Shown here one piece after another: positions 1-5,620 of a DNA stretch of 6,780 bases (its first letter is position 1; each line of letters starts with the position of its first letter). The stretch comes from Sphingomonas bacterium. GTDB lineage: Bacteria > Pseudomonadota > Alphaproteobacteria > Sphingomonadales > Sphingomonadaceae. The DNA is taken from NCBI RefSeq assembly GCF_903643065.1, contig NZ_CAHJWX010000099.1, positions 1 to 6,780 of the forward strand, given 5' to 3'. The notes beneath the pieces are model-generated. The model saw only the letters and a program-made list of their open reading frames with translations, had not been told where the DNA came from and did not search any database. A program made the translations under genes and the position numbers.

Positions 1-394
1 TCGAATCCGCCGTGCCGTCCGTGCCGGCGAGCACGATCGTGTGCCCGGCGGCGCCATAGCGGCGCGACAGCACGCGTGCCGCCTCGCGCGCCTCGCGCCC
101 GAACACCGGATCGCTGTCGAGCGCGACCGCGACGACATAGGCGTCGACTTGGCCCGGCCGCTGCGGCTGAAGCGCGGCCAGCGCGCGGTCGAGCCGGCGG
201 TGCTCGGCCAGCGCCTGGTCGGGTGGGCGGTCATGCTCGATCGCGATGCCCTGGTTGGCGAGCAAGGCGAGCTCCTGCTCGCTGGCGCGATCGATCAGCG
301 GGGCGCCAGATTGGTGCTGGATCGGCTGGTAGGTGGCGGGTCCCTGCGCGGCGGCGGCGAGCGGGAGCAAGGCGAGGAGCGGCAGGCGGAGCAT
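1..394 (-). CDS. Exported C13-peptidase-like protein, N-terminal 131 residues (3' end outside window)
   Basis: The first 131 codons are present; the gene continues beyond the left edge. The ATG at 394 is fixed as the most upstream start because an in-frame TGA lies at 398-400, two codons before it. Residues 1-16 form a leucine/alanine-rich stretch without a lysine core, a likely Sec signal peptide with cleavage near residues 16-17, so the protein should be periplasmic or secreted. A charged helical region follows (about 35-80). Then comes a hydrophobic strand and an acidic turn (YVVAVALDSDPVFGRE, 86-101), an amphipathic helix, and a second strand ending TIVLAGTDG (119-127). This order resembles the start of the caspase-like fold in bacterial proteins annotated as C13 (legumain-type) peptidases. 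The catalytic His and Cys would lie outside the window, so activity cannot be judged. The family call comes from remembered similarity and is moderately sure; export is better supported. Confidence 0.62.
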   Translation of the reverse strand, partial: MLRLPLLALLPLAAAAQGPATYQPIQHQSGAPLIDRASEQELALLANQGIAIEHDRPPDQALAEHRRLDRALAALQPQRPGQVDAYVVAVALDSDPVFGREAREAARVLSRRYGAAGHTIVLAGTDGTADS

Positions 395-402
395 CTTTCA
401 CC

Positions 403-430
403 ACGATCTCATCCTCTTGCCCCATGTCAA
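403..430 (-). promoter_or_regulatory. Candidate sigma-70-type promoter for the C13-like gene, possibly leaderless
   Basis: On the minus strand a perfect TTGACA (-35) sits at 425-430. A weak -10 candidate, GATCGT (403-408, 3 of 6 consensus matches), lies 16 bases downstream. Initiation about 7 bases after the -10 would fall within a few bases of the ATG at 394. No Shine-Dalgarno sequence stands at a normal distance; the nearest GAGG (413-416) is 18 bases from the start. The -35 match is seen directly; the promoter call and leaderless transcription are inferred. The element lies in the 89-base divergent gap shared with the dehydrogenase gene, for which I saw no convincing promoter. Confidence 0.33.
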
Positions 431-469
431 GCGGCGGAACCGGCGCGGTCCTGTCCGGTTGGGCGCGCG

Positions 470-475
470 AAGGAG
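470..475 (+). promoter_or_regulatory. Ribosome binding site fixing the SDR start at 484
   Basis: AAGGAG lies 8 bases before the ATG at 484. The reading frame stays open upstream to at least 76, but only this start has a good Shine-Dalgarno sequence and gives a protein beginning just before the Rossmann fold, so the longer version is rejected. Confidence 0.8.
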
Positions 476-483
476 TTCTCCCC

Positions 484-1497
484 ATGACCGTCAACCTCAA
501 GCCGCTGGCCGAACAGGTGATCGTGATCACCGGCGCCAGCTCAGGCATCGGCCTGGTCACCGCCAGGCGCGCGGCGGCGGGCGGCGCCAAGGTGCTGCTG
601 GTCGCCCGCTCCGCCGATGCGCTGGGCGATGCGGTCCGCCAGATCAACAACACCGGCGGCACCGCCGACTTCGCGGTCGCCGACGTCGGCGACGCCGCGC
701 AGGTGAAGCGCGCCGCCGAGACCGCGATCGAGCGGTTCGGCCGGATCGACACCTGGATCAACGACGCGGGCGTCGCGATCTATGCCAAGTTGGTCGACAC
801 GCCCGAGGATGAGCACCGCAAGCTGTTCGAGACCAATTACTGGGGCGTCGTGCACGGCAGCCTGACCGCCGTCGCACATCTGCGGGCCAAGGGCGGTGCA
901 TTGATCACCGTCGGCTCGATCGGCTCGGACATGGCGACGCCGCTGATGTCCGCCTATGCCGCGTCCAAGCATGCGGTGAAGGGCTTCACCGAGTCGCTGC
1001 GGATCGAGCTGGAAGGCGATGGCGTGCCGGTCTCGATCACGCTGGTGAAGCCGTCGGGCATCGACACGCCGATCGCCCAGCATGCCGCCAACCACACGGG
1101 CGCGGGCGAGGCGCAGATCCCGCCGCTGATCTACGCGCCCGAACTGGTCGCCGACGCGATCCTGCACGCCGCCGTCCACCCACAGCGCGAGATCACCGTC
1201 GGCGGCTCGGGCCGGGCGCAGGTGCTGTTCTCGCAGCATTTCAAGGCGCTGTACGAGAAGCTGGCGCCCGCCTCGACCAAGGCGATGACCGATCCCCAGA
1301 CGCCGCAGCCGCCGACCAACCTGTGGGAGGCTGAGGTCAACGCCGGCCGCGAGCGCTCGGGCGAGCATACGGCGAAGGAGTGGAGCCTCTACACCGCCGC
1401 CGCGATGCATCCCCGCCTCACCAGCGCGGTGATCGGCGGCACGCTGGCGGGCGCGGTGGCGCTGCTGTTCGCGCGCGGGGGGAAGAAAACGGACTAA
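484..1497 (+). CDS. Short-chain dehydrogenase/reductase with C-terminal membrane anchor (337 aa)
   Basis: A classical SDR oxidoreductase, predicted to reduce or oxidise a carbonyl/alcohol with NAD(P)(H); the substrate is unknown. The cofactor motif TGASSGIG is at residues 16-23. R42 at the end of the second strand suggests NADP(H) preference. The NNAG motif appears as NDAG (93-96). The active site is complete: N118, S145, Y158 and K162 (YAASK). After the roughly 250-residue SDR core there is a proline-rich linker (about 270-285), then a hydrophobic segment near 312-331 (SAVIGGTLAGAVALLF) and a short basic tail (ARGGKKTD). This fits one transmembrane helix anchoring the enzyme at the inner membrane; by the positive-inside rule both the tail and the enzyme could be cytoplasmic only if the segment is re-entrant or monotopic, so topology is open. 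The gene is divergent from the C13-like gene and ends 4 bases from the metalloprotease stop. Family call very sure, substrate unknown. Confidence 0.93.
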   Translation: MTVNLKPLAEQVIVITGASSGIGLVTARRAAAGGAKVLLVARSADALGDAVRQINNTGGTADFAVADVGDAAQVKRAAETAIERFGRIDTWINDAGVAIYAKLVDTPEDEHRKLFETNYWGVVHGSLTAVAHLRAKGGALITVGSIGSDMATPLMSAYAASKHAVKGFTESLRIELEGDGVPVSITLVKPSGIDTPIAQHAANHTGAGEAQIPPLIYAPELVADAILHAAVHPQREITVGGSGRAQVLFSQHFKALYEKLAPASTKAMTDPQTPQPPTNLWEAEVNAGRERSGEHTAKEWSLYTAAAMHPRLTSAVIGGTLAGAVALLFARGGKKTD

Positions 1498-1501
1498 CGG
1501 G

Positions 1502-2356
1502 TCAGCATTGCTCGGCGGTGTATTTCGGGACCGGCCCGGGCGGCACGCGATCGGGGCTGCGATAAAACCGGTCGGCGAGCAGGTGGTGCGTGTCGCCATA
1601 GGCCGAGCGCAACACGGCGGCGAGCGCGGGGTCGTAGCGGACGAGGTCGGCGTCCGACAGGAGGTGGACCCGGTCGAACGCGACGAGGCGCGCGGAGTTG
1701 AACCAGAACTGCGTGCCCACCGCCCAATATTCGTCCACGTTGGTGGCGGCGTATTCGTCCTTCCAGCGACCCCGCCGCATCGCGTCTGCATAGGCGCGGT
1801 CGATGCGCGCGGAGAGCGCCGGATCGGTGGCGCGGATCGCGGCGAGCACATCGTGCCCCATCTCGTGCACGAAGATGTTCTCGCCATGATAGCGGTCGCC
1901 CGGGCCAGCGAGCAGGTTCTCCGCCGCCGCGCTGGTCAGCGGCCCCGCCATGCCGCGCGCGCGGGCGTCCCAATATTGCCGGTCGGTGAAACGGCCGATC
2001 CGATCGGGGTACAGCTTGCGCTCGCACCGGGTGAGGCGGATGTCGTTGGGCAGCGGCCTGGTCCAGCCATGCTGCTCGGGCAGGTCGGTGGTGGTCTCGT
2101 CCGCCGCCATGACCGCGATGCGATAACCGCGCGCGACCAGCGCGGCGGCGAGGTCGGGCCGATGCGCCACCATGCCCGCCACGATGTCCCGCGCGGCGAC
2201 CAGCGCCTCGTCCGGCACGCGCGCCGACGCGAGCACGGGCAGCCCGGCGGCGTCTAGGTATTTGGCGTAGAACGGGTCGGCATGGATCGCGGGCGGGGGC
2301 GAAGTGATGGCGGCGGGTGCGGCGGCGAAGAGGAGGGCGGCCAACCCTGGCCGCAT
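1502..2356 (-). CDS. Exported HExxH (gluzincin-like) zinc metalloprotease-like protein (284 aa)
   Basis: A predicted secreted or periplasmic zinc-dependent protease of no recognised named family. The start is the ATG at 2356, whose A is the last base of the upstream hicA TGA stop (TGATG). AAGG at 2367-2370 is 10 bases upstream, and the resulting N-terminus is a signal peptide (MRPGLAALLFAAAPAAITS, likely cleaved after the IHA at 24-26). A longer reading back to 2464 would overlap hicA and bury that signal. The zinc motif HEMGH is at 164-168 in the helix IFVHEMGHDVL. About 40 residues on, NVDEYWAVGTQFWFN (206-220) supplies a candidate third ligand, E209. HExxH followed by an EYWA-type helix recalls the lethal-factor/Pro-Pro-endopeptidase type of gluzincin and certain secreted fungal proteins; this is remembered similarity, not a search. 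Only two cysteines occur, C111 and the last residue, C284. Zinc protease likely; substrate and role unknown. Confidence 0.72.
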   Translation of the reverse strand: MRPGLAALLFAAAPAAITSPPPAIHADPFYAKYLDAAGLPVLASARVPDEALVAARDIVAGMVAHRPDLAAALVARGYRIAVMAADETTTDLPEQHGWTRPLPNDIRLTRCERKLYPDRIGRFTDRQYWDARARGMAGPLTSAAAENLLAGPGDRYHGENIFVHEMGHDVLAAIRATDPALSARIDRAYADAMRRGRWKDEYAATNVDEYWAVGTQFWFNSARLVAFDRVHLLSDADLVRYDPALAAVLRSAYGDTHHLLADRFYRSPDRVPPGPVPKYTAEQC

Positions 2357-2553
2357 CACACTTTGGCCTTGATACCGGCCTGCTTCAGTACGCCATTGGC
2401 GAGGTGGCGCGACATGATGCGGCCGTCGACGATAACGGGTCGGGATACTCCGGGGCACACCCATATCTCATGATCGCCCTTGCCCTCCCGCAGAAAGGCG
2501 CAGCCTCGCTCTGCCAGCAGCTCGCGCACCCGCGCGGTATAGCCACGAACCAC
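2356..2553 (-). CDS. hicA: HicA-like toxin of a type II toxin-antitoxin pair (65 aa)
   Basis: A probable small mRNA-cleaving toxin of the HicA family (double-stranded-RNA-binding-like fold), held inactive by the antitoxin encoded just upstream. The sequence follows the HicA layout: an N-terminal helix GYTARVRELLAERG (4-17), a strand, then GKGDHEIW (24-31), in which H28 matches the catalytic histidine of the family's G-[SD]-H motif. A strand pair follows (RPVIVDG), then the C-terminal helix SRHLANGVLKQAGIK (48-62), which is highly characteristic. The start is a GTG at 2553, only 2 bases after the antitoxin stop. No Shine-Dalgarno sequence is evident, so translation probably depends on coupling to the antitoxin, which would keep toxin output below antitoxin. 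Its TGA shares a base with the ATG of the metalloprotease gene. Length is normal for HicA and no key residue is missing. RNase activity is inferred from the family. Confidence 0.82.
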   Translation of the reverse strand: MVRGYTARVRELLAERGCAFLREGKGDHEIWVCPGVSRPVIVDGRIMSRHLANGVLKQAGIKAKV

Positions 2554-2555
2554 CG

Positions 2556-2804
2556 TCAGGCGGCTACATCGAAGTCGCGCTCATGAAAGGCGATTACGTG
2601 GATCCGGTGCGGCCCTCGCAACCGAGTCTTATCGTGGAAATCACCGCCGTGAATCTCGAGCAGATCCGGAAGCATGCCGCCAGCCTTGAGCGCAAGTTCC
2701 TCGATCGTGGCGGCGTCGGCGAGCAGACCAGGGATATCACCATCCAGTGTATACCACGTCCGCGATTCCGGATCATAGTTCGCCCGGATGTTCCACAGGT
2801 TCAT
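2556..2804 (-). CDS. hicB: DUF1902 / HicB-like antitoxin (82 aa)
   Basis: The probable antitoxin partner of the HicA-like toxin. The motif order matches the DUF1902 type of HicB-like domain: a first strand WNIRANYDPESRTWYTL (4-20), then GDIPGLLADAATIEEL (22-37), the D-x-PGL-x-x-A-x-T-x-E-E-L signature of HicB-type partial RNase H folds. An amphipathic helix with LPDLLEIHG (45-53) and a terminal strand RIHVIAF (67-73) follow. There is no added ribbon-helix-helix or helix-turn-helix DNA-binding domain, so autorepression may be weak or need the complex. The start at 2804 has AGAGGGA (2811-2817) 6 bases upstream. The antitoxin precedes the toxin, the reverse of the classic hicAB order but common for this variant. 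GC counted over 2581-2820 is about 58 percent, well below the flanking genes, consistent with horizontal acquisition. It begins 46 bases after the sdhA stop, with no terminator or clear promoter seen between. Confidence 0.8.
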   Translation of the reverse strand: MNLWNIRANYDPESRTWYTLDGDIPGLLADAATIEELALKAGGMLPDLLEIHGGDFHDKTRLRGPHRIHVIAFHERDFDVAA

Positions 2805-2810
2805 GTCCGA

Positions 2811-2817
2811 TCCCTCT
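2811..2817 (-). promoter_or_regulatory. Ribosome binding site of the hicB-like gene
   Basis: AGAGGGA on the minus strand, 6 bases before the ATG at 2804. It is the only good Shine-Dalgarno sequence in the antitoxin-toxin pair, since the toxin start at 2553 has none. The 46-base gap behind it (2805-2850) shows no stem-loop followed by a T-run and no recognisable -35/-10 pair, so read-through from sdhA is the simplest source of transcript. That last point is inference. Confidence 0.65.
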
Positions 2818-2850
2818 TTCCAGGCTTGGGTGCGCGGCCCCTACCGCCCC

Positions 2851-4653
2851 TCAATAAACCCGCTTCTTCGGCTTGATGTAGTCCACGTCGTCGGTCAGCG
2901 TGTAATCGTGCACCGGGCGGTAGTCGATCGCGGTCGCGCCGCCGACGCCGCCCCAGCCGGTGAAGGTCGTCAGCGTGTGCTTCATCCACTCGCCATCCAG
3001 GCGGTCGGGGAAGTCCTCGTTGACGTGGGCGCCGCGCGACTCCTTGCGGTTGGCGGCGGAGTCCATCGTCACCACGGCCTGGCCCAGCAGATTGTCCAGC
3101 TCCAGCGTCTCGACCAGATCGGTGTTCCAGATCATCGAGCGGTCGGTAACGCCGACATCGGCCAGGCGCGCATAGGTCGCCTTGATCTTGGCCTGGCCCT
3201 CCGCGAGCGAGGCGGTGTCGCGGAACACGGCGCAATGCGCCTGCATCGTGCGCTGCATCTCGCCCCGGATCGCGCTGGTCGGCGAGTCGCCGGCCGCGTT
3301 GCGGAACCGGTCGAGCCGGGTGAGCGACAGCTCCTCCGAGCCCTTGGGCAGGGGGGCATGCGCGGCGCCCGGCTTCTGGATGTCGCGCACGCGCAGCCCC
3401 GTCGCGCGGCCGAACACGACCAGGTCGATCAGGCTGTTCGAACCGAGCCGGTTGGCGCCATGCACCGACACGCACGCCGCTTCGCCGACCGCGAACAGGC
3501 CCGGCACGACGGCGTCGGGGTTGCCGTCCTTGAGGTGGACGACCTCGCCGTGGAAGTTGGTGGGGATGCCGCCCATGTTGTAGTGAACGGTGGGCGTCAC
3601 GGGCAGCGGCTGGCGCGTCAGGTCGACGCCGGCGAAGATCTTGCCGGTCTCGGTAATGCCGGGCAGCCGCTCGTGCAGCACCTTGGGATCGATATGGTCG
3701 AGGTGCAGGAAGATATGGTCTTTGTGCGGGCCGACGCCCCTGCCCTCGCGCATCTCCAGCGCCATCGACCGCGACACGACGTCGCGCGACGCGAGGTCCT
3801 TCGCCGACGGGGCATAGCGCTCCATGAAGCGCTCGCCCTCGCTGTTGGTGAGATAACCGCCCTCGCCGCGCGCACCCTCCGTGATGAGCACGCCGGCGCC
3901 GTAGATGCCGGTGGGGTGGAACTGGACGAACTCCATATCCTGAAGCGGCAGGCCGGCGCGCAGCACCATCGCGTTGCCGTCCCCGGTGCAGGTGTGCGCC
4001 GACGTCGCGGAGAAGTAGCAGCGGCCATAGCCGCCGGTCGCCAGCACCACCTGATGCGCGCGGAAGCGGTGGATCGAGCCGTCCTCCATGCACAAGGCGA
4101 TCACGCCGCGGCAGACGCCGTCCTCCATGATCAGGTCGAGCGCGAAATATTCGACATAGAAGTCGGTGTTATACTTCAGGCTCTGCTGGTACAGCGCATG
4201 GAGCATCGCATGCCCGGTGCGGTCGGCGGCGGCGCAGGTGCGCTGGACGGGCGGGCCCTCGCCCATGTTCTGCATGTGGCCGCCGAACGGGCGCTGGTAG
4301 ATGGTGCCATCGTCGTTGCGGCTGAACGGGACGCCGGCGTGCTCCAGCTCGATCACGGCGGCGGGCGCTTCGCGCACCATGTATTCGATCGCGTCCTGGT
4401 CGCCGAGCCAGTCGGAGCCCTTGACGGTGTCGTACATGTGCCACGACCAGTGATCGGGCGAGTTGTTGCCCAGCGACGCCGCGATCCCGCCTTGCGCGGC
4501 GACGGTGTGCGAGCGCGTGGGAAACACCTTGGTGATGCACGCGGTCTTGAGCCCGCTCTCGGCGATGCCCATCGTCGCGCGCAGGCCGGAGCCGCCCGCG
4601 CCGACGACCACCGCGTCATAGGTGTGATCAACGATCTTGTAGGCAGCAGGCAT
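2851..4653 (-). CDS. sdhA: Succinate dehydrogenase flavoprotein subunit (600 aa)
   Basis: The FAD-carrying catalytic subunit of respiratory complex II, on the cytoplasmic face of the inner membrane. It oxidises succinate to fumarate in the TCA cycle and passes electrons to SdhB. The protein is full length for the family. The dinucleotide-binding GAGGSG is at residues 18-23. [10 protein letters not shown] contains H49, the residue that carries covalent FAD in this family. Substrate and proton-delivery residues are present: H246 in FHPTG, R262 in EGARGEGG, R290 in SRDVVSR, H357 in VHYNMGG and R402 in [11 protein letters not shown]. The C-terminal domain ends in the typical [10 protein letters not shown]. 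The ATG at 4653 shares its last-strand base with the sdhD stop (TGATG) and has GGAG at 4664-4667, 10 bases upstream. The next gene on this strand is a HicB-like antitoxin, not sdhB, which is unusual. The function call is essentially certain. Confidence 0.98.
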   Translation of the reverse strand: MPAAYKIVDHTYDAVVVGAGGSGLRATMGIAESGLKTACITKVFPTRSHTVAAQGGIAASLGNNSPDHWSWHMYDTVKGSDWLGDQDAIEYMVREAPAAVIELEHAGVPFSRNDDGTIYQRPFGGHMQNMGEGPPVQRTCAAADRTGHAMLHALYQQSLKYNTDFYVEYFALDLIMEDGVCRGVIALCMEDGSIHRFRAHQVVLATGGYGRCYFSATSAHTCTGDGNAMVLRAGLPLQDMEFVQFHPTGIYGAGVLITEGARGEGGYLTNSEGERFMERYAPSAKDLASRDVVSRSMALEMREGRGVGPHKDHIFLHLDHIDPKVLHERLPGITETGKIFAGVDLTRQPLPVTPTVHYNMGGIPTNFHGEVVHLKDGNPDAVVPGLFAVGEAACVSVHGANRLGSNSLIDLVVFGRATGLRVRDIQKPGAAHAPLPKGSEELSLTRLDRFRNAAGDSPTSAIRGEMQRTMQAHCAVFRDTASLAEGQAKIKATYARLADVGVTDRSMIWNTDLVETLELDNLLGQAVVTMDSAANRKESRGAHVNEDFPDRLDGEWMKHTLTTFTGWGGVGGATAIDYRPVHDYTLTDDVDYIKPKKRVY

Positions 4654-5039
4654 CAGCGCGGCGCTCCGGCGATCGCGAGGTGGAGAATGGCGAACAGCGC
4701 GACCGCGCCCGTCGCCACCACGTAGAGATTGAGCAACACGATCAGGACGACGCGCGTCTCGTCATGCTGATAATCCTCGATCACCACCTGCAGCCCGAGG
4801 CGCAGATGGGTGAGCACGTTGACGACGAACAGCGCGAGCGGGATCGCCACCCAGGGCGACGCCGCCCAGGTCGCGATGCTGGCGAGGTCAAAGCCGCCGA
4901 ACCGCGCGACCGAGATCAGCAGCCAGGTGACGAGCAGGATGTTGCCGCCCGCCGTCATCCGCTGGCGCCACCAATGGTGCGTGCCCTCGTGCGCCGCGCC
5001 GAGGCCGCGAACGCGGCCGATGCTGGTGCCCGTCCCCAT
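4653..5039 (-). CDS. sdhD: Succinate dehydrogenase hydrophobic membrane anchor subunit (128 aa)
   Basis: One of the two membrane subunits that hold SdhA/SdhB at the inner membrane and form the heme b and ubiquinone sites. Three hydrophobic segments fit three transmembrane helices, at roughly 33-48, 62-84 and 98-122. The signature [14 protein letters not shown] lies at 77-90. In it H78 is at the position of the conserved histidine near heme, and D89-Y90 is the pair whose tyrosine contacts ubiquinone in characterised SdhD proteins. The N-terminus is cytoplasmic, with [11 protein letters not shown] (17-27) before the first helix, as in other alphaproteobacteria. The ATG at 5039 follows the sdhC stop after a single base and has only a G-run as a ribosome site. 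The stop overlaps the sdhA start by one base, so translational coupling of C, D and A is likely. Confidence 0.95.
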   Translation of the reverse strand: MGTGTSIGRVRGLGAAHEGTHHWWRQRMTAGGNILLVTWLLISVARFGGFDLASIATWAASPWVAIPLALFVVNVLTHLRLGLQVVIEDYQHDETRVVLIVLLNLYVVATGAVALFAILHLAIAGAPR

Positions 5040-5040
5040 C

Positions 5041-5478
5041 TCAGCGCCCCCCGATCAGATAGGCCCAATAGGCGATGGTGAGGACGGTCGAGATCACCAG
5101 CGTCGCCAGCGCGCCCCGCTTGTTGCGACGCAGTTCATAGCCCGCGCCCGTGTCGAGCACGAGATGGCGGATGCCCGTCATCATGTGCTGAAGCACCGAC
5201 CAGGTCAGGCCGATCCCGACGACATAGCCCACCACGTTGAGCGCGCCGCTCGCCGTCGTGAAGACGTCCAGGAAGGTGCCGTAGCTGTTCGCGCCACCCG
5301 CCGCCGCCGCCAGCCACCAGGCGAACAATGGCACGCCGACCAGCGCCATGCCGACGCCCAGCGCGCGATGGATGATCGAGACCAGCATGTGCGGGCCCCA
5401 GCGCCAGATCTGGAGGTGCGGGGAAAGTGGGCGCCCGGGGCTGCGCACCTGGGGCCGGTCTTGCGGGCGGGAAGCCAA
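5041..5478 (-). CDS. sdhC: Succinate dehydrogenase cytochrome b556 subunit (145 aa, TTG start)
   Basis: The larger membrane subunit of complex II, which with SdhD binds heme b and ubiquinone. The family N-terminal signature RPLSPHLQIWRW is at residues 16-27. S34 and R38 (SIIHR) match the quinone-site serine and arginine. H98 in QHMMTGIRHL is the axial heme ligand position. Three transmembrane segments are visible, at about 31-58, 78-103 and 122-141. There is no ATG upstream of the signature. I chose the TTG at 5478 because AGGA (5488-5491) is 9 bases before it and the resulting N-terminus (first residues MASRPQDRPQ) has the usual length. Another TTG at 5538 would add 20 residues and lies inside an inverted repeat. 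It is the first gene of the minus-strand run, divergent from the chemoreceptor at 5621. Function is certain; the start is moderately sure. Confidence 0.95.
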   Translation of the reverse strand: MASRPQDRPQVRSPGRPLSPHLQIWRWGPHMLVSIIHRALGVGMALVGVPLFAWWLAAAAGGANSYGTFLDVFTTASGALNVVGYVVGIGLTWSVLQHMMTGIRHLVLDTGAGYELRRNKRGALATLVISTVLTIAYWAYLIGGR

Positions 5479-5487
5479 GGTCGTTGA

Positions 5488-5491
5488 TCCT
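5488..5491 (-). promoter_or_regulatory. Ribosome binding site supporting the TTG start of sdhC
   Basis: AGGA on the minus strand, 9 bases before the TTG at 5478. With no ATG available in frame, this site is what favours 5478 over the TTG at 5538 or a GTG further inside the gene. Confidence 0.55.
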
Positions 5492-5523
5492 GTCGCGAAT
5501 GTACCGGCTGCTATGTGGTGCCA

Positions 5524-5546
5524 CGCCCGGCGATGCAAGCCGGGCG
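5524..5546. repeat. Perfect 8-bp inverted repeat upstream of sdhC
   Basis: The arms CGCCCGGC (5524-5531) and GCCGGGCG (5539-5546) pair perfectly around the 7-base loop GATGCAA (5532-5538). No T-run follows on either strand, so it does not look like an intrinsic terminator. It could be an operator or a hairpin in the sdhC leader. It also overlaps the possible -35 TTGCAT on the minus strand. The repeat is seen directly; any function is inferred. In DNA this rich in GC some short palindromes arise by chance. Confidence 0.6.
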
Positions 5547-5620
5547 CGGTCCAAGCCCTAACCTGCGATTAACTATCGCGGTTTAGTCGGGTCCGGATTG
5601 CCGCTGGAGTATCGCTCATC

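Larger units (their letters stand above)
5479..5620. promoter_or_regulatory. Divergent control region between sdhC and the chemoreceptor gene
   Basis: This 142-base gap must hold the promoter of the sdh run on the minus strand and probably that of the chemoreceptor on the plus strand. It contains the only AT-richer patch of the area (5566-5586, around TTAACTATCGCGGTTTAG) and a perfect inverted repeat at 5524-5546. On the minus strand a weak pair, TTGCAT (5533-5538) and CATAGC (5510-5515) with 17 bases between, would start transcription about 25 bases before sdhC. Each box matches its consensus at only 3 of 6 positions, so the exact promoter is a guess. The role of the region follows from gene layout; the sites do not prove it. 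Confidence 0.45.

Noticed and set aside
76..483. Upstream extension of the dehydrogenase to 76
   Set aside because: It would run antisense through the C13-like gene and add 136 Arg/Ala-rich residues; the ATG at 484 has a strong ribosome binding site and gives a normal SDR N-terminus.
1533..1540. GC palindrome GCCCGGGC near the metalloprotease 3' end as a terminator
   Set aside because: It is a short loopless palindrome inside the coding sequence with no T-run on either strand.
541..1887. A 448-codon open frame on the minus strand across the dehydrogenase and metalloprotease genes
   Set aside because: It overlaps two genes with clear family motifs, spans their convergent junction, and reads as low-complexity Arg/Gly/Ala sequence.
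2357..2464. Extension of the metalloprotease start to 2464
   Set aside because: It would overlap most of the toxin gene in another frame and hide a clear signal peptide beginning at 2356.
2788..4725. A 645-codon open frame on the plus strand, antisense to sdhA
   Set aside because: It mirrors sdhA, whose motifs are unmistakable. The translation is low-complexity (rich in Arg, Ala, His, Val) with no recognisable domain, as expected for a shadow frame in GC-rich DNA.
5479..5538. Longer SdhC starting at the TTG at 5538
   Set aside because: No ribosome binding site precedes it, the codon lies in the inverted repeat, and the extra 20 residues do not resemble SdhC N-termini; 5478 fits better, though experiment could overturn this.
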